Assembly (NCBI GenBank): GCA_934230965.1
Contig: CAKQFW010000141.1
Span: forward strand, 1-5,361
DNA from: an uncultured Prevotella sp.
GTDB lineage: Bacteria; Bacteroidota; Bacteroidia; Bacteroidales; Bacteroidaceae
Length of the DNA stretch: 5,361 nucleotides
Direction of reading: 5' to 3'
In this document: positions 5,348 through 5,361 of the stretch, piece after piece
How positions within the stretch are numbered: the first letter of the stretch is position 1
Layout of the letters: the number at the start of each line of letters is the position of its first letter
Notes under the pieces: generated by a model
Told to the model about the DNA's origin: nothing
Databases searched by the model: none
What the model saw: only the letters and a program-made list of their open reading frames with translations
Translations under genes and position numbers: made by a program

Positions 5348-5361
5348 AAGTGAAAAGTGAA
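5348..5361. repeat. Two-unit heptamer repeat upstream of cdaA (runs to the window edge)
   Basis: AAGTGAA occurs twice in direct succession (5348-5354 and 5355-5361), ending exactly at the window edge, so more copies may follow. It lies 9 bp upstream of the cdaA start codon. The 7-bp period is the same as in the pta-ackA spacer, but the sequence differs. Confidence 0.5.

Overview
The window looks like ordinary chromosome of a Bacteroidota bacterium, most likely Prevotella or a close relative in the Bacteroidales. The protein sequences are Bacteroidales in style. Genes start without a clear Shine-Dalgarno sequence. The best promoter fits the Bacteroidetes -33/-7 pattern (TTTG, 19 bp, TAnnTTTG). 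The secreted protein has Gln right after its signal-peptidase site, as is common in this phylum. Genus is an inference; I see no phage, transposase, CRISPR or conjugation gene.

Layout: three genes on the plus strand face three on the minus strand. Plus: the 3' end of a MIP18/DUF59 iron-sulfur assembly factor (2-151), an LpxH-type UDP-2,3-diacylglucosamine pyrophosphatase (206-970) for lipid A synthesis, and a secreted SGNH/GDSL esterase (1074-1787). Minus, in transcription order: cdaA, a membrane diadenylate cyclase (5339-4569); pta, a short single-domain phosphotransacetylase (4276-3266); and ackA, acetate kinase (3228-2032). Pta and AckA together turn acetyl-CoA into acetate and ATP, and only 37 bp separate the two genes, so they should form one transcript. 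A long hairpin with T-runs on both sides (1882-1951) separates the convergent halves and probably terminates both.

The gene content is conventional. The unusual part is the intergenic DNA. Two separate gaps hold AT-rich tandem repeats with the same 22-bp period but different sequences: three units after the esterase gene (1798-1863) and eight units between cdaA and pta (4356-4531). The larger array has a 44-bp higher-order pattern. Its pta-proximal unit supplies the -33 element of the predicted pta promoter, which is followed by a GTGAAC-N5-GTTCAC palindrome at the expected transcription start. Two further gaps carry short repeats with a 7-bp period: between pta and ackA, and just upstream of cdaA. 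I found no new protein system; these repeats are the best lead here.
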